NCBI RefSeq assembly: GCF_020882245.1
Contig: NC_083598.1
Coordinates: 34,385,858 to 34,449,857 of the forward strand
Direction: 5' to 3'
Origin: Rhopalosiphum padi
Taxonomy: Eukaryota > Arthropoda > Insecta > Hemiptera > Aphididae
Length of the DNA stretch: 64,000 nt
Within the stretch, counting starts at the first letter, position 1; each line of letters opens with the position of its first letter. Shown here in pieces: positions 12,501-27,500 of the stretch. The notes beneath the pieces were generated by a model, which was not told the DNA's origin, made no database searches, and was given only the letters and a program-made list of their open reading frames with translations. The position numbers and the translations under genes were made by a program.

Positions 12501-15500
12501 GGTAGGGTAACGTAAAGATAATGTTTTATTATTAACATATAGATGTACCTATGAATAACACAAAAAAAAAAATTAGATGAGTGTTGAACCTTAAAAATGG
12601 GCCCACTGAATATGGTTAATCTCAACTGTTTACGCGTTCGTTGTTACTGTATAATGTATTTATATACACTAAGTTGGTAGTTAATATAATTATACAGTAT
12701 ATACACTTAAAGTTGTTTGGTATCATATAATTGAATATAGCTCTGTATATAATTTAAAAGTATACTTATAATAATTATTCCAATAATCGGACAAAATTAA
12801 ATGGTAAAATATCATGCGACAAAGTGATAACCGTATATACTAACATTTTAGAAACGATTTCTGTTTTAATCCCAACGGCATGCAATCCATAATCCGTCAA
12901 TATATATTCGACAATAATAATTGGTCACACTTTATGAGGTAAAAAATAAAAACAACACACACACAAACTGAAATTTTAATTTTAAATCAATCGCAAAACA
13001 TGCTCACTATTATAAGACGCGAAGACGCACAACACTGCGATAATTCACGATAGACGTATACGTAGTTTATGTATACAAAAAAAATTCCGACTACACCTAT
13101 ATTAGCTATATATTATAAAATTATTGTATATATATTTATATTTTAATTGTCACAGATATAACGTAAAGTGGCCTGTGCCCGGTGGTAACATGGTCGGTAC
13201 GCACAGAATATACACGTTTCTGTAATGCGTAATATTTTATTATCTACGACGGCGTTTCGAACTTGGTACGATAAAACGCAAACGAATGACCGCGGCGATG
13301 GTATTGAAGCGGCGTCTCGTGTACACAATAATATAATAACGGACACGACCACGTGCGCCGGCGAACAAAACGTGTCTAAAAAAAAAATTCGAAATGTGCG
13401 GTCGTCGCGTAGCTCGCGTGCGCCTATCCATCCAATCCTATCCTTTATTGAAATCGCCTCAAAAGCGATGGCGATTTTTGCTCTCACTCTCAACGATGAG
13501 TGCCACCGGTTGGGATAGGTCCCCAACTCGGTCGATTCTCACACGCGCGCACTTTACATTATTGTACTCGTACCTACTACATGATATCGGCTCGTGCAAT
13601 AACACGATAGCGTGCTATTATCTGTGTAGTTATTACTTATTTGTTGTTGTTACTTGTTGTTATTATTATTGTTGTTGTTATTTTTTATTATTATTGTTAT
13701 TGCCGCCGGTGTCGTAGACCTTATAGTCATATCATATGGATATAATTGTGTACACACGACTCCCGACAGCGTAACATAACCGTAATATAACGACATCGCC
13801 AGGATTTATGTGTGATTATCCGACCGACCCAATAAAGGATTACGTCAGTGGCTCAACCATTAATTTTTTAAGGGAGAGGGTCCAATACTCGATAATAACT
13901 TTTTTTTTTAATTTGGTCCCCACGCAGCACGGCACACACGAATATTACATACTTTATCACTAACAGATTAGTCATTACTTGTAAACATTATGTTTTATGT
14001 AGGCGAAAGGTTAGCTGTTTGTAATAAATTCCAATTTATGTGGTACCTACATGGCTACATATATAGGATATTTAAGATAATGTTTTATGAAATTACTTGT
14101 TAAGTACTTATTGTACTTGTACATATTCAAATAATAATAATTGTTAAAAGTTTATATTTATTTTTGTGGCATTATATTTGCTAAGAGACCTAGAAAGGTA
14201 TCACAATTTTGATTATAATATATCCGTTTATGACGTATTTTGTATGGTATTCGGTAAAAAAGACCAATAAAAATTAACACGGAAACAAAGAACAAGAAAA
14301 AATATTTTAATAGGTATATATAAAAAAAATAAATATATTAATTGATTATGAAGATTAAAAATGATTATTTATACACGTTTACACGAAAAATATATCAAAT
14401 TATTATTATTATTAATCATTAATCAATTAATGATAATACCATATTATAGGTAATTTTACAAGTGTAAAAAATAAAAAATTTAGCGAGTTGCTGGTAAAAT
14501 TTTCTCTTTAATAATATACAAATAATAAGCTACTTTTTTCACCTCCTTTATTGGATTTAAAAGTTTCCATTTCAAATGTATTTAATAAATTGAAATATAA
14601 AAATTCATAAAAAAACTACATTTAAAAAAAAATACATTTATATTTCAATATTTTAAAAAGTGGGCAAGTGATGATAATCGCTCTGACGGGTATCATTGTA
14701 TACGAAAAACGATTCTAAACGGAGATGATTTGTCAGTTAATGATAATTAGTTGGATATATTATATTATTACCTATATTTAAATTGTAATATATCGTTATT
14801 TTACGCGATTTCGTAAAAAATTAAATTTCATACACTCATTAAATGTTTTCTATATTTACGCTGGACTTTTTTTTTACAATTACTTGAAGGAAAACTTATT
14901 GATAACCTTGTATTAGATTTTTGAACTTTAAGTGTAAATCACAAACATTTTATGAATTTTCAACTTCAAAATGTGGCTAACGATTTTTGATTTTTTTTTA
15001 CTACGATAAGTACAACTTATAATAAACCTTGTATTAAATTTTAAAGTTTTTTTGGATAGCGAAATTTTTTTTATCGGCATTTTAAGAAAAAAAACTTAGA
15101 AAAGTCAAAAATTTCAATTGTCTATAAGTAGCTTAAAAAAGGTCAAAATATTTTGAAAATTTAATCGTAAATAAATAACCATAATATAAACATTTGGTGA
15201 AAATTTCAAGTATTTACAATGATTCGTTTTTGAGTTACATCAAAATCAAAAATTCGATTTTGTCAAAAAGTGGTTATGCGTAAAAATTCCTGTTTTTCCG
15301 TTATTTTTTCAGGGTTTTCCCCGACGCTTTTGAAAACTACTGGAAATTTTTTACTTTTGACCCCCCACCCCCCAAATTACCAACTAGATGAATTTTCCCT
15401 ATTCAAAGAGAGGCTGAAGTCAAAAATCAAAGTATTTCTACTACTCCAAAACATGATGACAGACACAAAAATAAAAAAAAATAAAAAATAAAAACACACA

Positions 15501-18500
15501 TCATTGTAAAATCAATACATTCATCACTCCGTTCAGAATCTAAAATTATATTAAATATTATAAATTTTTCTTAAAAATTAGATACCGACGGTTATTAAGA
15601 GAATATCAGCGTAGTATATGTTGTCTCACTCTATAATCCACGTGCAATATAGCAAATTTTACGTTCACAATAATGACTATAACCATTTTAATTTTTCAAA
15701 TTAGAATGAAATGACCTCTTATAAAGTTTATCTAATAAACATTATCTAGGGCGTCTCATAAGCGTTTTATTATATTTTAATTTTAAAGCGAGTTATGAGT
15801 ATTTTAAAACTGTAAATTGTTTATACGTTTAAAAAAAACTCAAATTTCGATGTGGGTGTATGCGTGTTGTGTAAATGTAAATGTGTGCGTAGGTACTAGG
15901 TAGTAAGTGACAATTTTTTTAATTTATATAATCAATTAATAAGATCCATTTACCTTGTTATTTTTTCAATGTTGGAGTTCCTGGAGTGACTTGTTATCAA
16001 ATTCAAGGTTTAGAATATTATCTTGGGTATCACACACATTATTTTTATTGCTTTTATTTTAAATCCAGTTATTAGCATTAAAAAATGATGAATTTTTCGG
16101 ATTTTCGGATAAAATACCGTTCGGAAAAAAGTTCATTCGGGAATTTTGATTCGGGAAAAATACCGATAACCATCATTCTCATCCTACACTGCATACTAAC
16201 TACACGTGTATATAATGTGTGTGTGCAGTATAATTTTATTGTGATATCATTATATCAACTAGGTATACTGTCTTGTATATAGTGTTCGTTTATAGTGTTT
16301 ATACGCAATATGACTATTTTTTTTTTATATGACAATCCCATTCGTATAAGGCGTAGTTACCTATCATATTAATGATAATGACACGACGTGATTATCATAT
16401 AATTGCCTATTGTTATTATTATTAATATTATTGCATTAGTTTTTATTAGTTTTATTTATGAACGGTTAGAACTGTTAGAAGTAACTAGTAAAAAACTGCT
16501 TTATTTCATAGCTATTGTTTAACATTAATTTTATTAGGTACATAAAGATATTTTCAAAATGATAGGTATAGATATCTGCCTACTTACTATTTAAACACTT
16601 TATAATTAAAATTCAACTGTGTTCATAATAGTATTTAGAATAAAAAATAATGTTCATTATATGAATTCGAGGTCAAATTCTATCAATTTCTGATAAGGTC
16701 TAAGTGAGTTAGAAAAAATATTCGAAATTTAGATAAAGAATTATTTTATACATCCTAAAAATAGATCAAATATCAATAATTTGTTTCTATCAAAGATGGA
16801 ATAATTAAAAAATATATGTCTGTGCGTGAATAAAACATCAAATTTAAGTGTTTTTAGGGGTTAGTTTTTTTTCTTCGTGATCCACCTATTACGCTTACTG
16901 CCACCCCTGATATGTAAATATTGATAGGAATCTGATTGAAATTTAAGTGAATCATGCATTAAATATAACTTATCATATGCCCTTGAGTGACTATACATTA
17001 CAATTATCATAGCTATAGGATGTTCCAAGATAGTAAGATCTATTATTTAATATTTATTTAACATTTTATTTTTTAATTGTTATAACTTATTATACAAAAT
17101 TAAATATATATTTAATGTATTCAATGAAAATGGGGTTGGAAATTTTATTCTATGGTCTTTGGGGACAAAATAATACTTTTCACTTTCTGCGACTTATTCT
17201 TTATAAGGGCTCAACTATAGTTCTGCAGTGCTGAACTACCATGCGCCATTACCGCAATTTATAGTTTCACACACAATCTATATATCGTAGCATCATTGAT
17301 GAAAATAAAATTATAACTATAATTATACATTTATATACAACAATAGTTGTAGAATGTCTTACAGTTTCAATTTTTTATAACTATTCTATACAGAATGTAA
17401 ATAAATGGATATAATTTCAGGTGTTCTAGGATATTTAACAATAATACATTAGTAAATTTTTTATAATGAACTTAAAACAACATAATATATTATGTTTATA
17501 CACCTTTTGATAGTTAATACTAAATCAATCGTAAAATAATACATATTACCTATATACAATTACCTATCGTTGGCTGATAATTTGTTAGAGGACGCCAACA
17601 AAAAGTGTAGGACAATAAATAATTTTACAATCCAAAAAAAATCGTACATTACCGTAATGGATTGATATAACGAGAAAGCAATACATACTTGATTTCCTTC
17701 CATAAATATTATAAGGGGCCGATAACGAATATCAATGAACCGATCTATCAAGTGTGTTTCGTAACGTGTTTAAGGGGGCCTGCCACTTACACAAACACAT
17801 ATGTAGGTACGCATAATCACACACACACAGGTCACAGATACGCATGGAGATTGGCATCCTGTATTACACGATAAAAAGTGATTTCTAATCATAAATAAAG
17901 CATGAACCACCGCGGTATCTACCTTGAGGTCGCGAGCCGCCCTAGAACAACGTTTTTATGCGGCTTATGGAGAAAGAGAGACACCACATAAACACATTAC
18001 ATATATATGTATAGTATATACATGCATCCCCCACTCACCCAGCGATAGTGGAGGGGAGGTCGACGCAGTCAATGCAATACAATGCACTCATAGATATTGT
18101 CACAAAAATATCTCGATAATGATCGATAATTGAATTATATATACCTACCCTTTTTTTTAAGTGTCTCCTATCGAGTGAAAGTACTATATTTTATTATTGT
18201 AACAATAATATTATGATAATAGTAATAATGCATTTGTCGTACACTCAAAAAATAATAAACAAATTGTATAGGCATAACGGTGGGCGGAAAGCGTCTACCT
18301 GAATCTGTAAATCAATTGTAACGGAAATAAAGTTTATCGCGTGTGATCAAAGGAATAAAACAGTTTTTTCTGTTTTCATACGATATACATTCACACGCAA
18401 AAACTTCTTATTAGTACACACGAGAAAGATTGTTTCTAATTATATATTTAGTTTTTTATTCAATAAGACTGTAATGATTACAGTGTAATCGGTCATTAAA

Positions 18501-21500
18501 TTTTCCATATTGTTTTTCAGCTATATTCAGTTAGGTGAGTACCAGCAAAAAAAAAAAAAAAAACAATAATATCAGAATTTACTATAGTTTTTATATAATA
18601 TAATGCTTATTTTAACACTCGATTCAAAGAATGTTACTCAAAATATTTTTAAATAATATTATACACAACTTATTTCTTATAATTGTAATATAATTATTAT
18701 ACAATCATATAACTGATATCAAAATACATAACTGAACATTGAACAATAGTGAGCATGGTGTAAAAAGTAAAACTAATTAGTACCCATAATCGTATTTACG
18801 AGTATTTCCCATAATATTTTTATCTTTTCATGATAATTAAAAATTATAATAAAAACAATATTCACACTGCGTAGTGTGTGGCCCGTCTTAGTAATTCAAT
18901 GATATTTACGTTTTTTTTATATCGTAATATCGTATACAATGATAATTATATTATTACAAAAGGACCCATATAATATGCATTAGGTATACACACTATAACA
19001 GCTACGATATGATTCTAATATATTATGATTTACTTATACTGCACATTTCCCACACATGGTAACTGCTATAATTTATACTTTTACAAGGCTCATTATTTTA
19101 GTCGGTGCGCACAACCCGTAAAATAAAAAAACTAATGTATGATGTCGTTTTGTTAATTGTTTGAGTTTATTATTACCCTCTAGTTCATTCACTTTCTACC
19201 TACCATACAGCATTCTGTTGAATTTTTGGTTTGTGTGATGGGTTTGTCTAAATGACGACTGAGACATATCGCGTGTTATCAAAAAAAAAAAATACGAGTA
19301 TGTGTTGGCTGACGATCGGCGAGCGAAAGACAGCGAAAAGTACAAAATCGCCGCGCGTAATAGCCTTCGCGACTCACACACTCATACTGCAGCTACATAA
19401 TATATTATGCTAATTTAATATACGATTATATTATGCTTATGATGCGCGATCAAACTTCGGACGGCGCGCGAGGTGGCTGCTACAAGTGTTACGAAACGGC
19501 TACTCGTTGACACAATATTACACGCTGGTGCAGAACTGCAGTACACGGTTAGCGTAATTAATGTGACCCGCGTATAATACATATACGGTCTGTATAGGCT
19601 ATAATACTGTAATGTGCGTTTAAAAGATAAAAAATTAATACGTCGAGTTGAACGACCGCACCCAGTGAAAGCCATTCATTTTATATATATAATAATATTA
19701 TTATATGACGGCGACATTAACCTTGCATAGAGACTCGCGAGAGGGGACATGCGTATAATATGACAATATTATGATAAAAGTCTACATATAGGTTTGCCAA
19801 TTGGTAATGTAATTTGTATTAATAGTTTGAAAAATATGTAAATAATACATACACGATATACATAATAAATAATATAAACTTAGTGAACAAACCCTAATTG
19901 CAGTCGTAATAACTGCGCGTATAATCGTATAAAGTTAACACAGTTAGTACAATCTGCAGATCGGAAACTCTGCTCTCTATTACCACGTCAGTCAAATATT
20001 ATTTTCGAGTTTTGGCAAGTTAATGAATGAATTTAACGTGATAAGTAAACGTTCTTATAAAATATTCTTGTATTCATTTGAATCAAGTCAAATATTTTCG
20101 GACATCGCGATTATTTGGTATGCTTATGGTGCGCGATACGATTTCCGGGCGATAAATTTGAAATTTTTCAGTGGTGCGTCAACGTCACTTAATTTAAAAC
20201 AACTATTTATTAAACTCTACTGAAATTCGATAAGAAATTACTTTTGAAATGTATGTGCACTCGGTTGTTGAACCAAATCAAAAATCAGAACTATGACTTG
20301 TTCGGTTTAAAACCTTAGACATTGAGTATCACTATTTAGAATGCCAACTATCACTGGTATTGAGGGATACATATTATGGCAATTATACACTGCGGACTTT
20401 TACTACGCTACACCGTGTGCTATTGGTGCAACTAGGGGGGATTTGAGGGGGTTTAATTCCCTCAACTACTATAATCCCCTCAGGCTATTGTAGCCCCCAC
20501 ATTTTTTTGATTATTTAAGATTTAATAATAATTTAAGCATAAGATAGTGAGAATTTGAGATACATCCTATGCAATATGATATAAAGAATTATTGTAACAG
20601 AATTATTCAAAAGTAAATTGGGCTATCTCCCAATATTCAGTCTACTTCTGTTTTGTGTACTACCTAACTATAAATAATATGAGTATAGTATGCGGTCTAC
20701 CGCTAAATATTATGCGGGCATGCTTCATGCAGCAGCAACCAGCGGCATTGCGGCGGTGACTGTTCAATATTTTAGTTTTATTTTGGTGATTAAAAATTGA
20801 CAAAAAAAAACTTATTTAGTATTTTTAATATACTAAAAAAAGTATGAAAGTATTGTTACTATTGAAATGAAAATAATCCGTCCGATCCTCCTAGTTTTTT
20901 GGAAAGCATGAAAGTAAATAAATTGAATTAGGTATTTATTTGTGGACCTGCAGCCCCCTAATATTTTAGACCTAGTTGCATCAATTGCTATACGGGCTAG
21001 AATAACATTTAAAGCAGATATACTCGTATAATGTAAATAATATGTAATATATCGGTTAAAGTCGGACGGGTGCGGATCACCAACGTATCTGAAGAAATCG
21101 TATATTTTCTGGCCATACCTATACTATTATTTATAATATTACACGTGTATAATATTATGACTAATAAATAATAATATTACTACTAGACATGATGTGTAGG
21201 TACTAGACGGCAATTCACGCGGCAACAGTGGAGGTTCCCGATCGCGCACATTCGGAGTCTGAGCCGACACGCATGACTAGACAGTAGACACGAGAGAAAA
21301 GTGAAAGACGCAATGTGCGTAAATACACGTGTATGTGTGTGTGTGATGATACGCGCGTATAGGTCGTGAGTATATATTATAATAATACTTATAAGTTATA
21401 ATGTATAAACGTAGTGTGTCATCGGTTCAGCGGTATCGGTAGACAGCAGCCAAAAGACCTACAATCTACATGTTGTTATAATATATATATTATATATTAC

Positions 21501-24500
21501 TTATTAGAATGTCGAGACAATTATTCCGACCCCAATAATCGGCGCCAATATTTTAAACACAATATTATTATTATTATTATTATTATAGATGGTCGTTTTT
21601 ATCTTCAGTATATAGACGCACTATTACAGTGTACCAATATAAATTATTATAGAAGGTGTGATTACGCGGGTAAATATATTGCAGGATCGCCAGGATCACG
21701 AAAAACGATAGATCACACGACGAGACATCGCGCCGTGATTATTTTTTTTATGATTTATTTATATTATATTCAAAAGTTGTATTTCGTTTTGATCACAGAA
21801 ACGATCGTTGGTTTTTTTTTGTTTTCTTACTCTTATTTTTTTTTTTAACGATTCCGATGAAATCTTAAATTTATACTCGAATACAGTTCAATACGATAAA
21901 TAATCGCGTATATTATTCGTATACCAACAACACCTATACGGCTATACAGTTATACAGTTGTACGACGAGAATACAAGAGCGCACGAAGCGGCGGCTTAGG
22001 TGTGATTCCTAAAGACAATATTTCTTATACCACAGTTGGACTAACTTATTAGTTCTAATTATTATATTTTACACGCACATTTCAAGACTTCGTACAACGT
22101 GTTTGGAGATAAATTTACCCACAATAAACTCAAATAATCAATTATACAACGAGTCGCTTTGTCTCTCCATCTGCGTGGTATAATATATTATTATGATACA
22201 CTGTAAACATAACAATATTAGCACACATATTATATTATTATAATATTAATACGAAACGCGTTGATCGAGTTGACAAAATATTTGTACTATATTTGGTTAT
22301 ATTTTGCAGTTAACGCTTGATTGATGTATAATATTTTAGCGTCACGCGATACTTCTTGGGAAATATTTTCGCAAGCTCCCGGTGATAATAACATTATAGC
22401 CATATTATGGGGTTTTAAATATTACTTTTGGCACAACAAGCCATAGCATTATTTTATTGGAAATGTTTACGTAACAAATGATTTTACGAATAATATTTAA
22501 CATATATTATATTATATTATTGTATGTATATATATATGTATTAAATATATAATGTAATAATATAAAATAAAACATGTACGTGTTTTAAATAATATGGAAA
22601 AAAATTATGTAATTTTTATCAAGTATAATAAATGCTAACTCAACCATTAAAAAGTAATATTTTGTAAGAAAATTACATGAAATAATCATTTATAATAACA
22701 CCGGGCTTAAACAATATACTATTATATTTTTAAAATAAATTGTATACATCACTAGCAATTTTAAAATAGCAAATTTAATGAAGATTTATCAATTTATTAT
22801 AGTTTTTATAGAATAAGGTTAAAACAATTACTCAAAAAGTATGTTACTATGTATAATATATATATACCTAAAATTATAAAAAACCAAAAGTTTATAAATT
22901 GTCATTAACTACAGAATAATTCAGTGAAAAATAATAATATTGCGTATCGATGAGTATAATTAAATGTATAATTCTCAAATATAACATTGGTCTAATAACC
23001 ATGTATTTGTAATTTGTATTCAACTCGTTTAGATTCTGCGCAAATTTAAAAAAAATTAAAATACCTTGCGAAAATATAGAATGAATGTAGTAAAAGTGAA
23101 TGCGTTCATCTTCTGAATCTCGACTAACTCGAGTTTAAACACCACTGCACCGGTTGACTACTATAGTGGACCCTCTAGAACGTATAAATTGCAGTAATAT
23201 TATATTATTAATAAGAACCGCGTTATAACAGTCGTCCGATAGAATACATATACCTATAATATATATACGCGTAATGCGTATACAAATATAATATATATTA
23301 CATATAGTATATAATTTTGTAGTATATTTTATTATGTATATATTCACGTACGTCGTATAGAATAAATTTATACTGTTTAACTTTAATAATGAACGCGAGA
23401 TTATATTATTACATATATTATATGTCCGGCATTCGTGCAAAATTCTATAATATCACTGTCTGGGCATTAATAACCCAAACCCGTCACGAGCGTCGTTTTC
23501 TATGATATTATTACACGTGTACACCTATAGGTATAGGTGCGTTATGCGAAATTACATTAAAACGTAGATGCAGTGGTATAATAATTTTTACACTCTCGTT
23601 GGAAAGCACTTTTCTCCGCACGTTCGCCCGGACCATAGGCGCGCTGCACATGGCTGTACGGACGTATAATAATAATATAATCATAATGAAGCTGCGGCCG
23701 GTGGCCAATAATTATTATTATATAGCGGTCGAAATGTAAAGTTGTAAGGCAAGGAGTTATATGGCAGCGGCGACACCTTAAAGAAATAAAGAAAGCGAAT
23801 GCGTTCCAAAAAAATTATATGTAAACGCGTTTTCGTGTCCTCGGGGTCTGCAGCTGTACCGGCGCTTGTATATATACGCATATAATATACGGCAATACGT
23901 AATTTTGCAGAGGCTCGACGGCCGCGTGTTTATGGCGGTTATAAATTCAAAGACGTAAAAAATATTCGAAAATTAAATAATAGGTACGCGTATATACACG
24001 ACGTTAATCGGATATAATATTATAAATAATAATAAATATATTTTCAAATAAGTACTGGTCTTCCTCCCTCGGTGACCGTATACGTTTATTATATATATAC
24101 ATAATAGTATAATACATATATATATATATATTATGTATCGAAGCTTTCACTCGCGACCAAACAATGGTCGGTAGTCGGTACGAATAATTTTTTTTCGGAA
24201 ATAGCGTATCGCCATATCATTAAGTCATATCAATTTACAATCGTATTATACTTATAGTCAACAATAATAATATTATATAGTGATGTACCATGTACCTACC
24301 TACCTACACAATATATTATAATATAATAACATGGGCTTGGGCGGTAGATGATGTTTCCATCCCGTTATACAAAATAAAAAAGCATAATATCCAAAGTGCA
24401 CAACCGGTTTTACCATTCACGATATTATTATTATATTATATATTGGCCCAATCCCGCGCTCGCGCAACCGCGATGATTTCACTTTCCATCCGCCGCACAG

Positions 24501-27500
24501 CCCTGGGGCTCCCGAAAGCCATTGTTTCTGGTAATGAGGAAGGCGGCGAAAGTTCCTTATCGTTTACTATGTGCATAATACACATACATACATAGTATAT
24601 ATTTTACCCGTGCGATTACATTACAGCTGTAGTAGTAATAATAGTAATAATAGTAATAATATTAGTTATTATATTATGTTTATATATGTATGGTTAAGCA
24701 TGCTATTATACGAATCGTAAAATACTGATAACGAATAATAAAAATCGAAAAAAAAAAGTAATAAATATCAATAAAATATCGAAGCAGAATAACTGGAAAT
24801 AAACTTGTGGCTCGGTGTGCGAATGGCCTGTAGCTAAACTGCCTTTCTAAAGGGTCGTGTGGATTGTAAGCACAATATTGCATAATCATTCCCGTATACA
24901 CACGGGCCCGCGAGTTTAAGTACGTTACGGTAATTCGATAGAAACATAATAATTATTATTACCTACCTTTTATTATTGTTTAGTATAACCCTTGAAGGTG
25001 CCTGCAGTGTTGACACGTTTAACCGTGTCATCGTGGTCATAAAATGCAAGGATGTACAATTAACTATATTGTCTAATGTATATTTTTTATATAAATGATT
25101 GTGTATTAATGACTACGTGTTTGCAAAAACGCCTGTAAAACGATTGATAGTTGATACTATTATTGTTCGTGTAGACATAAGGAATTTTAGCGTGAAATAG
25201 AAAATGCCGATAATCAAAGGTTAGTACGCAACAACGCAACTGTGCAAATACAATAGAGGCTCATGAATAGTGAAATAGTGGACTATTTCATACATGTGAC
25301 TCATCACGTCCCAAGATACTTCATCTACCAACAAATCGCATACACATCGGATACGAAGAAAAAATTCCATTGCGATGACTTAAATGTTAATAGAATCATC
25401 TGACGCCTGGCTATTTCAATAAAAGTTACATATGGTTGAGGAGTCTTAGTTCCGTTTAACTGCATTGAAATATTGGCGAAAGTTACTTAACACTAAATGT
25501 TATGACTTATCAGTTTATTACTTTGAAACTTTATGAGTAATACTTATCACTGATTATTATAATACAACTTTCATTATAATAATATTATAATAAGATATTA
25601 CGGCTTAGATTTTGACACATCTTTAAAGATTACCTAATACTTATAATATTTATGTTCTGGCCTTGGAAATAATATATTTTGCTTTTATAATATTCTTAAC
25701 AAATTTAATGTACTAATTATAGAAGTGTAAATTGAAGGAATTTATAAAATTATTTCAAAATTAATAGGTACATTTGAAAGTTACAAAGTAACGAACATTA
25801 TATATGTAGTTATTTTTATTCCAATCAACTCATAATGAGTTATAACAAAATATAATTTATTGTGATACATTCGTGTTATAATTTCACTGTAAAATGTATG
25901 TTGAATGGTTATCGCATATTCATTTATGTTTTATCAATCGAAAAGTATTTATATTACAGATTATAAAAAATTAATAGTACAATCGATTTTTAACAAAAAA
26001 AAACGATTAAAATATTTATATTATTTGTACATAATTATTGATTATACATAATACTATTTAAAGTTTCTCCACTCAACTATTAACCTTGACTAAATTTTCG
26101 TCTCGGTTTTTATTTTTTTAAACTAAAAAGAAACAAAAACTCGTCATATTTTATGGTTTTTAATATATTTTTTTTTCGTGTTATCGAGGACCGTAGGAAG
26201 TACTGCTGTTAGCATTACTTTCCCTCCGCCCCCCAAAGTTTTTAATACTTAGATAAATTATTTGATTTTATGTATATTTGTGATCGTTATACATATATTT
26301 AAATTAGTTTTTTCCTACACTAAAATATAACTGCAGGAGGTCATAAAATTGCCACTAACTAAATACTTTCTTTTGAACTTAAAATATACTATCTTTATGT
26401 AATTATTATTTATTTTGTTTTAAATTGTCGTTTACTTATTATTAATTTTTCATTTTACAACCATCTAATCTTTGTCTCCAGACTCCAATAAATAAATTAT
26501 AAATATAGTTTAATATCAATAAAATCAATTTTAAATTATCTCGTGATTAGTACATAGTGTAATATTATTCTTTCATAATTATACTTACCTATTTGTGCAA
26601 TTACTGGATCCCAATTTTCCATATTAGATTGTAACTAAAAAATATAAGAACAGACATTTCCATTAGGTGCATAATATAATATACATATTAATATTATATT
26701 CATAATCACGAAGAACAAATAATAATACTAATTTTAATTATTCAAATATTTATACAAATATAATTATACATTGTGATACGATTCAAATTCCCAATTAAAT
26801 GAAAAATGAATCTTTATCCTCTCATCACTAGAATATTTGTAAGCTCAACTTTCAAAAAAATATAAAAAAATAAGCGGAAACAATAATTTGTGTTTCATTG
26901 TACATATAAAATATATATAAAATAAAAATTAGATTTTTATAATTAAAAACTGGTCTGTCACAAGTCGCCTTAGGATATAAGTTTTTATTTTGGATGACGA
27001 TAGAACCTGAACATCACACTGTATACGGCTAGGGGGTGTACTCCTTGTAATAATATTACACACATTTACGTGTGTGATCCGATAACGGCATACTTTCACC
27101 TATTACTTAAAGGTATGCGAGGTATATTATTTTTCTTTCATGAAAACATAACTACAGAATGGAATTTCGTAAGATGTGCTTGCCTTTTTACTATTTTGTT
27201 TCTCACCAACACTTATTTTAAGTTATTTAAATTCCCTAATAATCATAAAGATTATTAATAAATTAAAAACAATGATAAATATCAATAAAATACTAAAATA
27301 CAAACATTTTATTGGATCAATTTTATTCTCAATTGAATCATTGCAACAATCTGTTTTACTTTTAATGAAAAATTATACATTATTTTTTTCTTTTTAACTA
27401 TTACTGATCCTAAAATGTGCTTTTCAAAGCATTTGATTCTTGTAACTTATACCTCCCGATCTCTATAGATAGGTACAATATCCATTTATCAATAACATAA

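Larger units (their letters stand above)
6911..26588 (-). other. 19.7 kb RhoGEF intron
   Basis: Between exons C and D no further in-phase coding exon is needed or seen. The intron holds transposon fragments (listed separately), microsatellites and several CpG-richer islands at about 8.53-8.92, 13.15-13.73, 19.19-19.68 and 23.1-24.6 kb. These islands generate overlapping open frames on both strands without recognisable protein content, and may be regulatory or alternative promoters. Confidence 0.7.

Noticed and set aside
13143..13526. 127-codon minus-strand frame
   Set aside because: It overlaps open frames on the other strand in a CpG-rich block; no domain, signal, splice context or composition supports coding.
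21414..21848. 144-codon plus-strand frame
   Set aside because: It runs through TAT/ATT microsatellites (poly-Ile) and T tracts (FSYSYFFF); a composition artefact.
24970..25050. Minus-strand ATG frame (MTTMTRLNVSTLQAPSRV...) ending at a GTAGGT donor, as an alternative RhoGEF first exon
   Set aside because: Its exit phase does not fit exon D, and 24 open codons are not unusual.
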